From Mumia sp. zg.B17 (GTDB lineage: Bacteria; Actinomycetota; Actinomycetes; Propionibacteriales; Nocardioidaceae): DNA of 64,000 nt. The stretch lies in the NCBI RefSeq assembly GCF_019550915.1, contig NZ_JAHWCI010000005.1:310001-374000 (forward strand). The letters are read 5' to 3'. The notes under the pieces were generated by a model. That model did no database searches. It was given only the letters and a program-made list of their open reading frames with translations, and was not told the DNA's origin. Position numbers and translations under genes: made by a program. Shown here piece after piece: positions 1-8,954 of the stretch. Each line of letters begins with the position of its first letter. Position 1 is the stretch's first letter.

Positions 1-1003
1 CGCCGAACGACTTCTTGAGGTCGCGGACGTCGAGGACCACGTCACCCAGGCGGGGGCCCGGCGGGATGTTGATCTCGGAGAGGTCCACCGCCCGGCTGCG
101 CTCGGCCTCGGCGGCGAGCTCCTCGTACCGGGCCAGACGCGACTTGCTCTTGGCCTGGCGCGCCTTCGGGTTCGAGCGGACCCACTCGAGCTCACGCTCG
201 AGGATCTTCTGCCGCTTGGCGTCCTTCTTGCCCTCGACGACCAGCCGCTGCTGCTTCGTGTCGAGGTAGGTCGAGTAGTTGCCCTCGTACGGGTGGGTCT
301 TGCCGCGGTCGAGCTCCAGGATCCACTGCGCCACGTTGTCGAGGAAGTAGCGGTCGTGGGTCACGGCGAGGACGGCGCCTGGGTACTTGGCGAGGTGCTG
401 CTCGAGCCAGAGCACGCTCTCGGCGTCCAGGTGGTTGGTGGGCTCGTCGAGGAGGAGCAGGTCAGGCTGCTGGAGCAGGAGCTTGCACAGCGCGACACGC
501 CGCCGCTCTCCACCGGACAGCTTGTCGACGAGGGCGTCCGGCGGCGGGCACCGCAGCGCGTCCATGGCCTGCTCGAGACGCGAGTCCAGGTCCCACGCGT
601 TGGCGTGGTCGAGGGCGGTCTGGAGGTCGCCCATCTCCGCGAGAAGGGAGTCGAAGTCGGCGTCGGGGCTCGCGAGCTCCTCGCTGATCGCGTTGAAGCG
701 GTCGAGCTTGCCCTTGATGTCGGCGACGGCCTCCTCGACGTTCTGGAGGACGGTCGCGCCGTCGGTGAGAGGCGGCTCCTGGAGGAGGATGCCGACGTTG
801 GCCCCGGGATCGAGGTGGGCGTCGCCGTTGCTCGGCTGCTCCATGCCGGCCATCAGCTTGAGCAGGGTCGACTTGCCGGTGCCGTTCGGCCCGACGACAC
901 CGATCTTGGCCCCGTGGAGGAAGGAGAGCGTCACGTCGTCGAGGACGACCTTGTCGCCGAGCGACTTGCGGACGTTGCGCAGGGTGAAGACGTAGTCAGA
1001 CAT
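1..1003 (-). CDS. ettA: EttA, ABC-F ribosome-associated ATPase (C-terminus beyond window)
   Basis: Energy-dependent translational throttle protein; ABC-F proteins act on the ribosome E site and do not transport. The left edge cuts the gene, so about 334 N-terminal codons are visible of a family near 560 residues. The first nucleotide-binding domain is complete: Walker A GPNGTGKST at residues 38-46, signature LSGGERRR at 162-169, Walker B LLLLDEPTNHLD from 182. The interdomain linker and the start of the second domain follow. ATG at 1003 fits the family N-terminus (MSDYVFTLRNV). A -10-like TACCCT (minus strand, 1018-1013) lies 9 nt before it, so the leader is almost absent. Confidence 0.93.
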   Translation of the reverse strand, partial: MSDYVFTLRNVRKSLGDKVVLDDVTLSFLHGAKIGVVGPNGTGKSTLLKLMAGMEQPSNGDAHLDPGANVGILLQEPPLTDGATVLQNVEEAVADIKGKLDRFNAISEELASPDADFDSLLAEMGDLQTALDHANAWDLDSRLEQAMDALRCPPPDALVDKLSGGERRRVALCKLLLQQPDLLLLDEPTNHLDAESVLWLEQHLAKYPGAVLAVTHDRYFLDNVAQWILELDRGKTHPYEGNYSTYLDTKQQRLVVEGKKDAKRQKILERELEWVRSNPKARQAKSKSRLARYEELAAEAERSRAVDLSEINIPPGPRLGDVVLDVRDLKKSFG

Positions 1004-1094
1004 GATGGGTCAAGGGTAGGCGCTCCCCCGGCCGCCGCGTGAATCGGACCGTCGAGCGGCCTGCGGCCGCGACGGCCGGGACGGAAGCCGGGGG

Positions 1095-1565
1095 TCAGAC
1101 AGCCACCGGCTCGCCCCGCGGAGCGGCCCCGTCGACGACGTGCGTGCTCTCGAACGCCGCGACCGCCTGACCCTCGCCGCCTGCGGGCTCGGGTGTCGCC
1201 GCGGGCTCGTTGCGGTGGAACTCGGTCGTCCCACGGTTGAGGTCGTGGCAGACCGCCGTCGCCTCGAGGACGTCGCGGCGGTGCTGCTCTCCGGTCTCCC
1301 GGTCTTGCCAGGAGTGGGTCCGGAGCCTGCCGATCACGACGATCGGGTCACCGAGGGCGAGGGAGGCAGCGGCGTTCTGGGCGAGAGCGCGGGTGGCCTT
1401 GACCGTGATCCACACGGTCTCGAGGTCGCGCCACCCGCCCTGCTGGCGGTCGTAGTAGCGAGGCGTGGATCCGACCCGGAACATCGCCCAGGCGAAGCCG
1501 TTGCTCTCCCTGAGATCCACCGGCGTGCCGAGGTTGCCGTAGACGGTCATCTGGTTGTCGCTCAT
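1095..1565 (-). CDS. ssb: Single-stranded DNA-binding protein, SsbB-like
   Basis: 156-residue OB-fold protein that coats single-stranded DNA. The N-terminal 110 residues carry the SSB fold (MTVYGNLGTPV, the VGSTPRYYDR segment, ITVKATRALAQN). The tail is short and lacks the acidic DDDIPF tip of the main replication SSB, so this is probably the secondary paralogue of the SsbB kind. Start ATG 1565 is chosen because GGAG lies 8 nt upstream; a frame-matched ATG four codons earlier has no such site. It follows the two GTPase genes by about 100 bp on the same strand and precedes ettA. Confidence 0.88.
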   Translation of the reverse strand: MSDNQMTVYGNLGTPVDLRESNGFAWAMFRVGSTPRYYDRQQGGWRDLETVWITVKATRALAQNAAASLALGDPIVVIGRLRTHSWQDRETGEQHRRDVLEATAVCHDLNRGTTEFHRNEPAATPEPAGGEGQAVAAFESTHVVDGAAPRGEPVAV

Positions 1566-1667
1566 GTGCTGCTCCAATCATCGGGGACATCCCGATGGTG
1601 GGGCCCGCCAGAGCGCGGCGGCAGCACGCCGCCGCCGGCTGTGGACGGCGGCGCGCTGTGCGCGACG

Positions 1668-3293
1668 TCAGATGCGGCGGCCCAGGGCCGTCGCGATGCC
1701 GCGGCGAACCTGGTCGTACGCGGCGAGCTCGTTGTCGACGGGCGCGAGGACCCGCTCGCTCGCGACGTCGACGATCGTCGCTCGGAGCGCCTCGTCGATC
1801 TCCTGCGCCCGGCGACTCGCTGAGGACTTCGCTGCCACCGTCGCGACCATCGCGAGCACCAGACCGATCACCAGCCCTCCGACCGAGAGGTAGACGGGCA
1901 GCCAGACTCCGCCGATCATCGGCGCCGCTGCGTCGCCGGTCACCTCCGCGCCGACCAGCGCGAGCAACCAGAGCAGACCCGCCACCGTCACCGCGAGCGC
2001 CGTCCACTGGACCGTCTTGACGACCGACCACCAGGTCGGCGCGCGGTCGAGACCCAGCCCGGTGCGGGACATCTCGTGGTCCAGCACGTCGGCCAGGTCG
2101 CGGTTCGGGACGACGACGGCGCGGCGTACGGACTGCACCCACGGCGGGGTCAGGCCGATCGTGGCCTTCTCGGCGACGTCGCGGACAGCCACGTCGACCG
2201 CCGGCCGCTGCACCCTCGCGCTCACGTCATCGAACTCGAGCGACCGCAGGGCCCCGCCCTCGGCGGCCGAGGGCCGCTTCGAGCGGCCGACGAACCGCAG
2301 CGGCGGCCACGTCGTCGCCGTGACCGCACGCGAGACGAGTGCCTTCTCGGCCGAGTCCGCGACCGCCGACACGCCCGCCGCCTCGGCGAGGGTCGCCACC
2401 AGCTGGTCGCGGTCGGAGTCGGTCAACCCGATCGCCGGCACGTCTCCGCTCATCTGCTCGAACGCCTTGGCGATGTGCTCGACGTCGGCACCGGTCCGCA
2501 TCCCGGCGGCCTGCTTGTCCCGGATCTTGCGGACCAGCGCGCGCTTGAAGTCGTCCACGCCGTCGCCCCGCAGGGCGGACACCGCGATGAGCGGGACCCC
2601 CGCCAACCCGTCGTCGGCCAGGAGCCGGCGGACGTCCTGCAACGTCCCGTCCCACTTCTCGGGTGGCAGCCTGTCGATCTGGTTGAGCACGACCATGGTC
2701 ACGCCGGCGTGGCGGGCCAACGGGCGGAGGTAGCGGTCGTGGATCGCCGCGTCGGCGTACTTCTGGGGATCGAGGACCCACACCAGGACGTCGGCGTACT
2801 GCACGAGCCGATCGACCTCGAGGTGGTGGCTCACCTCGGTCGAGTCGTGGTCGGGCAGGTCGAGGAGCACCAGCCCGTCGAGGTTCGTGTCGTCGGGGAC
2901 GGTCCCGAGCGGGCTGGTCAGCGACATCTGCTGGCGCTCGGGGATGCCCATCCACTCGAGCAGGTCACGGGACCCGCTCTCGCCCCAGGCGACTGCCATC
3001 GCCCAGGAGGTGGTCGGGCGGCGCACGCCGACGGCCGACAGCTCGATGCCGGCCACCGCGTTGAACAGCGACGACTTGCCGGAGCCGGTGGCACCGGCGA
3101 GTGCGACGACCGTACGGTCGCTGGCCAGGCGCAGGCGGTCCGCGGCGCGACGGACGACGGTGGCGCCCTCGTTCACCAGGCCAGGGTCGAGCCGGCCGGA
3201 GGCGGCATCCACGGCGGCGGCGAGGCCGTCGACGCGCGCGGCGACGTCACCGCCATTCGTGCTGAACAGCGGTGCGGGTGGGGTGTCGTTCAC
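1668..3293 (-). CDS. Membrane-associated dynamin/Era-type GTPase
   Basis: 541 residues. A GTPase domain begins with a P-loop GATGSGKSS at 67-75, followed by a G3-like DLPDHDS and a G4 NQID. The C-terminal third has two hydrophobic segments (about 415-440 and 455-480), so the protein should sit at the inner membrane. The previous gene is a second GTPase of similar length and its stop is 1 nt from this ATG, which indicates translational coupling. Paired dynamin-like proteins in actinobacteria (DynA/DynB in Streptomyces, IniA/IniC in mycobacteria) act in septation or membrane repair. Equating this pair with either is inference from architecture. Confidence 0.8.
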   Translation of the reverse strand: MNDTPPAPLFSTNGGDVAARVDGLAAAVDAASGRLDPGLVNEGATVVRRAADRLRLASDRTVVALAGATGSGKSSLFNAVAGIELSAVGVRRPTTSWAMAVAWGESGSRDLLEWMGIPERQQMSLTSPLGTVPDDTNLDGLVLLDLPDHDSTEVSHHLEVDRLVQYADVLVWVLDPQKYADAAIHDRYLRPLARHAGVTMVVLNQIDRLPPEKWDGTLQDVRRLLADDGLAGVPLIAVSALRGDGVDDFKRALVRKIRDKQAAGMRTGADVEHIAKAFEQMSGDVPAIGLTDSDRDQLVATLAEAAGVSAVADSAEKALVSRAVTATTWPPLRFVGRSKRPSAAEGGALRSLEFDDVSARVQRPAVDVAVRDVAEKATIGLTPPWVQSVRRAVVVPNRDLADVLDHEMSRTGLGLDRAPTWWSVVKTVQWTALAVTVAGLLWLLALVGAEVTGDAAAPMIGGVWLPVYLSVGGLVIGLVLAMVATVAAKSSASRRAQEIDEALRATIVDVASERVLAPVDNELAAYDQVRRGIATALGRRI

Positions 3294-3294
3294 G

Positions 3295-5013
3295 TCAGTC
3301 CCAGTCCTCGGGGATCAGGTCGGTGTGGCGTGCATCCTCGGCGGCCCGAGCAGCGGCTCGAATGCTATCGGCTGCCGAGGGTGCTGCGGCAGCCCGTGCG
3401 AGTACGTCGTAAAAACGCTGGCGTTCGTCTCGCAGAACGGTCGCGGCTCGCCGGAGAAGGTCTTCTTTGGCGAGGTCGAGCAGCTGTCGCGCCGTCGTCT
3501 CCCCGAAGACGTCGATGAGCAGCTCACGGGCCGTCGAGGCCCCGGTGGCGATCTCCTCGTCGCGGGGTGCGAGCTCGTTGATGACGCAGACGCCGAGCGT
3601 GACCGCGGAGCCGGTCGTGCCGAGGGCGAGGAAGCGGGACGTCATCCGGCGTTCGGAGCCCTCCGCGCGCACGATCTCGGTGCAGGCCTCGATCCAGTCG
3701 GCGGCGATCCGCTCGGCTCGCGGACGCAGCATGCGGTTGGCACGCTCCAGGTCGCGGCCGGCGTTGCGCAGGAGGATGGCGCCGGCAGGCACCTGCTCCC
3801 ACAGCTGGTACGCCGCGTGGGCGCCGGCCTCGGCCTGCTCGAGCAGCAGCAGCTCGACGTTGTGGGACAAGCTCTCCTGCACCTCGTTGACGCGCGCTCG
3901 ACGGCCGCGGACGCTGTCCACGATGCGGTCGCGCAGTCGCCCGATCTTGTCCTCGTTGCCGCGCAGCAGGTCGCCGGAGCCGGCGAAGTCGCGCCAGCGC
4001 GCGGCCAGCTCGCCGCGCATCAGCGTGCCGTCGGAGAGGCTCTTGGCGAACGCGGCCTCAGCGCCGTTGTAAGCGCGGTCCACGTCCTCGACGAGCCCGG
4101 TGAGCACCGTGCCCTGCTCGGCGACGGCGTCGGCGACGTCGAAGGCCCCGAAGACGATCTTGCGCACCGCGCCGTCGAGGGTCTGGGTCACGATCGACGC
4201 ACGCACCTCAGGGTCGCCCGCCAGGTCGTGGAGCCAGTTGAGGATCGGGGCGACCGCGCTCGGCGGCAGAAGTCCGTCGTCGTCGACCTCGGCCTCCAGG
4301 ACCGTGAACAAGGGCGAGTCCTTCAGGCCACGTGCGGTGAGCATGCGGGCCAGGTGGCCGCGGACCTCGCCCATCGACTGGTCGGGCGTACGGTCCAGCA
4401 CGATCGCGACGGCGGCACTGCGCTCGGCGGCCTCGCGCAGGTAGTCCCACGGGACCTGGTCGGCGTACCGTGCGGCCGAGGTGACGAACAGCCAGAGATC
4501 TGCCGCGGCGAGCAGCTCGCTCGCGAGCCGACGGTTCTCGGCCTCGACGGAGTCGACGTCAGGGGCGTCGAGGAGCGCGAGGCCCTTGGGGACGGTGTGC
4601 GCGGGCACCAGCGTCAGCGCCCGGGTGTCGTGCGACTGGGTGGTCGCACGCGCCAGGTCGGGCAGGATGCGGTCGGGCTGGAACCACTCGGCGTCGGCGG
4701 GGTTGTGCACCAGCACCGCTGACCGCGTCGTGGGCCGCAGGACCCCCGAGGCGGTGACCCGGCGGCCGACGAGCGAGTTGACCAGCGTGGACTTGCCTGC
4801 GCCCGTCGACCCGCCGACCACCGTCAGCAAGGGCGCGTCGAGCTGCACCAGGCGAGGCAGCACGTAGTCGTCGAGCTGTGACAGCAGTCGGCGCTGCGCC
4901 TCGCGCCCGTCGGACGCCCCCGCGATCTCCAGCCCGAGAGCAGCACCGCTCAGCTCGGCGCGCAGCTTGAGCAGCGCAGCGAGCAGGGTGGCGGTAGAAC
5001 CGTCCCTCGACAC
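3295..5013 (-). CDS. Dynamin-family GTPase, first of a coupled pair
   Basis: 572 residues. P-loop GGSTGAGKST at 67-76, switch-II-like LLDAPDVDS, and a loosely conserved G4 (LDRTPD). A long helical C-terminal region follows with a hydrophobic stretch near 460-480 that may touch the membrane. Start GTG 5013 is supported by GGAGG about 8 nt upstream. It is the first gene of a run with the next GTPase (1 nt gap) and then ssb. Dynamin-like pairs usually act as a hetero-complex on membranes. The function here is not known. Confidence 0.8.
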   Translation of the reverse strand: MSRDGSTATLLAALLKLRAELSGAALGLEIAGASDGREAQRRLLSQLDDYVLPRLVQLDAPLLTVVGGSTGAGKSTLVNSLVGRRVTASGVLRPTTRSAVLVHNPADAEWFQPDRILPDLARATTQSHDTRALTLVPAHTVPKGLALLDAPDVDSVEAENRRLASELLAAADLWLFVTSAARYADQVPWDYLREAAERSAAVAIVLDRTPDQSMGEVRGHLARMLTARGLKDSPLFTVLEAEVDDDGLLPPSAVAPILNWLHDLAGDPEVRASIVTQTLDGAVRKIVFGAFDVADAVAEQGTVLTGLVEDVDRAYNGAEAAFAKSLSDGTLMRGELAARWRDFAGSGDLLRGNEDKIGRLRDRIVDSVRGRRARVNEVQESLSHNVELLLLEQAEAGAHAAYQLWEQVPAGAILLRNAGRDLERANRMLRPRAERIAADWIEACTEIVRAEGSERRMTSRFLALGTTGSAVTLGVCVINELAPRDEEIATGASTARELLIDVFGETTARQLLDLAKEDLLRRAATVLRDERQRFYDVLARAAAAPSAADSIRAAARAAEDARHTDLIPEDWD

Positions 5014-5118
5014 TCGGACCTCCGGGAGAGTGGGTGTGCTTGCCCCGGCCTCAGCGTAGTGGAGAGCACCACGCTTGACGCACCGGTGACCGGGGACGAG
5101 CCCGTCAGGTGGTCGCGG

Positions 5119-6534
5119 TCACTCTCGACGATGCGGCTCGGGGCTGTCAGGCCCCGGCGCGTTCGGGGGTACGTCGGCCGGTCGCGGCTGCGGCCGAGGG
5201 GCGTACGGGGTGTTCATCCCGTAGTGCGGCGCAGCAGGCCCAGGCGGGACGGACGGCGCCCGACCGTAGGGAGGGACCGCGTACGGGCCGGGACCGTGGG
5301 TCTGGCCGTAGCCCTGCCCGTACGGGCCGACCGGGGGCGAGGCGAAGCGCAGCGGCGGCGGGAGGACGGCGTACGGCCGGAGGATCCGCATCTCGGCGAG
5401 GAAGGCGTCGACGCGCTCCACGGCGTGCGGCTTGGGCATCCGGTCGATCACTCCCGCGTACAGGAACGCCATCGTGATCGCGTCGCGCTGGTAGCGCCGC
5501 GTCGCCTTGGCCGAGATCCGGCCACCGTGCGTCCGTGCGTGCTTGACCGCCTTGCGCCGGTAGGAGAGGGAAGCGATGAACGGGATCTCGTCTGCGACGA
5601 GCCATCCTCGGCGCGCGATGTCGGTCAGCGCACGCGTCAGGTAGCGGCCCTGGTTGCGTCGCGCGACGGCGGCGAGGACCACGGTGGCCGCGAGCAGGAG
5701 ACCGGTGAAGGCGTACGCGATGAGGAAACCGCCGCCCCCCAGATAGCTCACGCCGCCGTTCCAGATGCCGTGCAGCAGGACGCTCCCGAGCAGACCCGCG
5801 GACCACAGGAGTGCGCGCTTGAGGCGGGAACGCTGACTCACGGCGAGACCGACCGCGATGCCGAAGGCGGCGGTGAACATCGGGTGCGCGAACGGGCTCA
5901 TGATGCCGCGGAGGACGAAGGTCACGGTCGTGGCGCCGGCCCCCTCGATGCCTGTCTCGTCGATGCCGACGTACGCGCCGGCGTAGTAGCCGATGTTCTC
6001 GACGAAGGCGAAGCCCAGCCCGACGAGCCCGGCGAAGACCAGCCCGTCGATGACCCCGTCGATCACGCGTCGCATCCGCAGGAAGGTCAGCACGAGGAAG
6101 AGGCACTTGGCCGGTTCCTCGGTCACCGGTGCGATGAAGGTCGCGAGCACCGGGTCGGAGAGGTCGAACGTCTCGGAGACGAAGATCTGCGCCGCGAGCG
6201 CGATCGCGACGGCCACGACTCCACCCCAGACCACCGCGGCCAGCTTGTAGTGCCACGGCTCCGGCTCGTAGCGGTCGAGCCAGAAGAAACAGCCGAGCAG
6301 AGCGGGCAGAGGGAGCAGCGCGTACAGCAGGCTCAGCCCGCTCCCGGCCGCGTCGCCGCTCCCGACGGCGAAGAAGCCGGCGCCCACCACACCGATCACC
6401 GCGGTGATGAGCATGAGCACGACCAGCAGCGTGTGCCCCCGCTGCCACATGGGGTCGCGCAGCCGAGGAAGCGGCCCTGGCGGGACCGGCGACGAAGGGG
6501 GCTGCGGCAGACGCGCCGCAAACGGCGGGGACAC
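5119..6534 (-). CDS. PrsW-family intramembrane metalloprotease
   Basis: 471-residue polytopic protein of the PrsW/CAAX-like family, which cut membrane proteins, in Bacillus an anti-sigma factor. Family motifs are in order: EEPAK at 139-143, FAFVEN at 175-180, HPMF at 217-220 and HGIWN at 255-259. About eight hydrophobic segments surround them, and a Pro/Gly/Tyr-rich cytoplasmic tail of some 90 residues ends the protein. GTG 6534 is chosen because a TAGGGT -10 box lies 6 nt upstream, giving a leaderless mRNA. No anti-sigma gene is adjacent, so the substrate cannot be named. It is divergent from tRNA-Arg. Confidence 0.85.
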   Translation of the reverse strand: MSPPFAARLPQPPSSPVPPGPLPRLRDPMWQRGHTLLVVLMLITAVIGVVGAGFFAVGSGDAAGSGLSLLYALLPLPALLGCFFWLDRYEPEPWHYKLAAVVWGGVVAVAIALAAQIFVSETFDLSDPVLATFIAPVTEEPAKCLFLVLTFLRMRRVIDGVIDGLVFAGLVGLGFAFVENIGYYAGAYVGIDETGIEGAGATTVTFVLRGIMSPFAHPMFTAAFGIAVGLAVSQRSRLKRALLWSAGLLGSVLLHGIWNGGVSYLGGGGFLIAYAFTGLLLAATVVLAAVARRNQGRYLTRALTDIARRGWLVADEIPFIASLSYRRKAVKHARTHGGRISAKATRRYQRDAITMAFLYAGVIDRMPKPHAVERVDAFLAEMRILRPYAVLPPPLRFASPPVGPYGQGYGQTHGPGPYAVPPYGRAPSVPPGPAAPHYGMNTPYAPRPQPRPADVPPNAPGPDSPEPHRRE

Positions 6535-6540
6535 AGGGAG

Positions 6541-6583
6541 AACCCTAGCGGCGAGCGCCGAGAGCGACGTCGCCGCTAGGGTT
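6541..6583. promoter_or_regulatory. Palindromic divergent promoter between the PrsW-type gene and tRNA-Arg
   Basis: A perfect 14-bp inverted repeat (6541-6554 and 6570-6583) separated by 15 bp. Each arm carries TAGGGT facing outward: minus strand 6546-6541 for the protease (GTG 6 nt later), plus strand 6576-6581 for the tRNA (mature 5' end 13 nt later). The two -10 elements are therefore embedded in one dyad. Confidence 0.6.
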
Positions 6584-6594
6584 GGTTCCCGTGA

Positions 6595-6668
6595 GCGCCC
6601 GTAGCTCAGCTGGACAGAGCAGCGGCCTTCTAATCCGCCGGTCGCAGGTTCGAATCCTGCCGGGCGCG
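6595..6668 (+). tRNA. tRNA-Arg(TCT)
   Basis: Full cloverleaf of 74 nt. Acceptor GCGCCCG (6595-6601) pairs with CGGGCGC (6661-6667), discriminator G 6668. D-stem GCTC/GAGC, anticodon loop CTTCTAA giving TCT, T-stem GCAGG/CCTGC with TTCGAAT loop. CCA is not encoded. The OsmC gene ends 1 nt beyond on the opposite strand. Confidence 0.96.
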
Positions 6669-6669
6669 C

Positions 6670-7116
6670 TCAGCTCTCGAGAGCAGCGTCGAGCTCGATC
6701 TCCGGGACGGAGGCGAGCGCCTTGCTCACCGGGCAGTCCTTCTTGGTCTGCTCGGCGACCCCGGTGAACTGCTCGGCCGTCAGGCCGTCGACCTTCGCGC
6801 GGACGGTCAGCGTGATCGTGGAGATGAGCAGCCCACCACCCTCACGGTCGGGACGGACGGTGACGTCGGCCCGCACCGTAGAGGACTGCGGCGTGCCTCC
6901 GGCCTTCGCGATCCCGCCCGACAGCGCCATCGCGTAGCAGGCCGCGTGCGCCGCCGCGAGGAGCTCCTCCGGGCTGGTCACCCCCTCGGCCTCGTCGGCG
7001 ATCCGCCGCGGGAACGAGACCTCGTACGATCCGGCTCCGGAGGTGTCGAGGTTGACCCGTCCTGATCCGTCCTGCAGCCCGCCGGTCCACTGTGTCGTCG
7101 CGGTGCGTGTGGCCAT
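6670..7116 (-). CDS. OsmC-family peroxiredoxin
   Basis: 148 residues. OsmC/Ohr proteins reduce organic and inorganic hydroperoxides with two conserved cysteines, seen here as C60 (HAACYAMAL) and C128 (KKDCPVSKA). Overall length and the N-terminal QWTGGLQDGSG segment fit OsmC rather than the shorter Ohr. ATG 7116 has GGGAG about 8 nt upstream. The stop abuts the 3' end of tRNA-Arg, so the two converge with no spacer. Cytoplasmic. Confidence 0.9.
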   Translation of the reverse strand: MATRTATTQWTGGLQDGSGRVNLDTSGAGSYEVSFPRRIADEAEGVTSPEELLAAAHAACYAMALSGGIAKAGGTPQSSTVRADVTVRPDREGGGLLISTITLTVRAKVDGLTAEQFTGVAEQTKKDCPVSKALASVPEIELDAALES

Positions 7117-7227
7117 GGTGTCGCTCCCGTCGTTCGTCGGTGGTGTTCCTGCCCCACCGTAGAGACGCGACGCCCCGCACGCACAAGGCGTACGGGGCGT
7201 CGATCGCGATCGCTCGACCTGCGGGCG

Positions 7228-8028
7228 TCAGCCTGCCTTCGCGGCGGTCACCGCCGCCTCGAGGTCTGCGGGCGTCGGGATGTTGCCGCCGGAGCCGGTC
7301 ACCGCGGTGCCGTCGACCCACACCGTCGGGGTCCCGGACACCTGCTGCCCCTCGGAGTCCTTGGAGGCGAACGCCTCGTCGGTGACCTCGCTCGTGCTGC
7401 CCGGCGGGTTGCCGGCCCACTCACGGAACGGACGACCCTTGATGCAGTCGGTCGCTGCCCCGGCGCCGACCTGGTCGGCCCACTCGACGAGCTGGTCCTC
7501 GTCGACGTCGGTGCTGGTCTCGTCGGGCTGGTTCTGATAGACGGTGCGCGTGTAGTCGACCCAGCCCTTGGCGCCGGCCTCCTCGAACACGCACATCGAC
7601 GCCGCCAGCGCGGCGCCGGAGAACTCGTTGAGGAACGCGACCGGGCGGTACTCGACCTCGATCGCCCCGGCGGCGACCTGCTCGTCGATCCAGCCACCCG
7701 AGGTCTCCTCGAAGGCCTTGCAGACCGGGCACTGGAGGTCCTCGAAGATGGTCAGCTTGACCGGGTCCGGCTGGGCGGTGCCGCCCAGGTCCTCGGCGGT
7801 GACCAGCACGCCACCGTCCTTGGTGAGCCCCTTGGGAGTGCGGACCTCGTCACCGGCGGAGTCGTCCATCACCGACTTCACGGCGAAGCCCGCACCGGCG
7901 ATGACGATGAGCACCGCGGCGACGACCGCCGCCGTGATGAGGGTGCGGCGACGCTTGTCCTGCCGCTCCTTCTCCTTGCGCATCTGCTCAGCGCGTTCAC
8001 GACGGCTTCGCGAGCTCTCGGCTGCCAT
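7228..8028 (-). CDS. Membrane-anchored DsbA-like thiol oxidoreductase (CPVC)
   Basis: 266 residues. A charged N-terminal coil (1-28, many Arg/Lys/Glu) is followed by one membrane helix (30-50) and an extracytoplasmic thioredoxin-fold domain with CPVC at 100-103. A second conserved cysteine pair lies further on (SMCVFE, TDCIKG). Such DsbA-family proteins catalyse disulfide chemistry outside the membrane, often with VKOR. It starts 3 nt after the stop of a close paralogue of the same layout, so this is a tandem duplication. No VKOR gene is adjacent. Confidence 0.85.
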   Translation of the reverse strand: MAAESSRSRRERAEQMRKEKERQDKRRRTLITAAVVAAVLIVIAGAGFAVKSVMDDSAGDEVRTPKGLTKDGGVLVTAEDLGGTAQPDPVKLTIFEDLQCPVCKAFEETSGGWIDEQVAAGAIEVEYRPVAFLNEFSGAALAASMCVFEEAGAKGWVDYTRTVYQNQPDETSTDVDEDQLVEWADQVGAGAATDCIKGRPFREWAGNPPGSTSEVTDEAFASKDSEGQQVSGTPTVWVDGTAVTGSGGNIPTPADLEAAVTAAKAG

Positions 8029-8031
8029 GGG

Positions 8032-8826
8032 TCACCTCGCCTTCGCGGCCGCGACGGCCTTCTGGATGTCGGCGAGCCCGGGGACGGTCGGCTTGCCGTC
8101 GGAGCCCTCGGGTCCGTTGACCGTGGCGCCGTCCACCCACACCGTCGGCGTGCCGGAGAGCTTCTCGCCCTCGGAGTCGGGCTGGTCGAACGACGCCTTG
8201 GTCGCCGGGTCGGTCCAGTCGCGGAAGGGACGACCCTTGATGCAGGTCGCTGCTCCGGGCGCTCCGGCCTGCTCGGCCATGTCGACGTAGTCCTTCTCGT
8301 CCAGGCCCGAGCCCTCCGTGGGCTGGCTGGCGAAGGCGAGCTTCGCGAAGTCGCGGTAGGCCTTGGACCCGCCCTCCTCGAAGACGCACATCGCGGCGCC
8401 CATCGTGTCGTGGGAGAAGTCGGACAGGAACGCCACCGGACGGAACTCCACGTCGATCGCACCTGCCGCGACCTGCTCGTCGATCCAGTCGCCGGTCTCG
8501 TCCTCGAAGGTCTTGCAGTGCGGGCACGCGAAGTCCTCGAACACCGTCACCTTGACCGGGTCGGAGGCGGCGGAGCCGCCGAGGTCGGTGGCGGTCAGCA
8601 CCACGCCACCGTCGTCGGTCAGGCCGCCGGGAGCACGCGTGGGCTCGTCGGCGGAGTTGTCGACCGCCGACTTCACGGCGAAGCCTGCTCCACCGATCAC
8701 GACCAGCACGACCGCGACGATCGCGGCGGTGATGAGGGTGCGGCGACGCTTGTCCTTCCGCTCTCGCTCCATGCGCATCTGCTCCGCGCGCTCACGCCGC
8801 GCGCGCTTGTCATCCCTGCTGGCCAC
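8032..8826 (-). CDS. Membrane-anchored DsbA-like thiol oxidoreductase (CPHC)
   Basis: 264 residues, paralogue of the next gene with the same charged head, membrane helix (31-51) and thioredoxin domain, but with CPHC at 101-104, the classical DsbA active site. Start GTG 8826 is chosen by alignment to the paralogue ([15 protein letters not shown] against AAESSRSRRERAEQ). A longer open frame to 8871 adds residues unlike any signal. An AAGGA lies about 12 nt upstream. The different dipeptides (PH and PV) should give different redox potentials, suggesting divided roles. Confidence 0.83.
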   Translation of the reverse strand: MASRDDKRARRERAEQMRMERERKDKRRRTLITAAIVAVVLVVIGGAGFAVKSAVDNSADEPTRAPGGLTDDGGVVLTATDLGGSAASDPVKVTVFEDFACPHCKTFEDETGDWIDEQVAAGAIDVEFRPVAFLSDFSHDTMGAAMCVFEEGGSKAYRDFAKLAFASQPTEGSGLDEKDYVDMAEQAGAPGAATCIKGRPFRDWTDPATKASFDQPDSEGEKLSGTPTVWVDGATVNGPEGSDGKPTVPGLADIQKAVAAAKAR

Positions 8827-8940
8827 CTGGCTCAACCATCCTTCGCCTACGGACACGTGTCCCCCGTCCAACGCGCGGCACAGCGTCGCACGTTCCCAGG
8901 GACAGCTACCAGGCTACCGGTCGGTGTCCGCCCTTCCCGC

Positions 8941-8946
8941 TAGGGT
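8941..8946 (+). promoter_or_regulatory. -10 box of orn (near-leaderless)
   Basis: TAGGGT 8 nt before the GTG at 8955, in the same GCTAGGGTT context as the tRNA-Arg promoter arm. Confidence 0.55.
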
Positions 8947-8954
8947 TGATCGTC

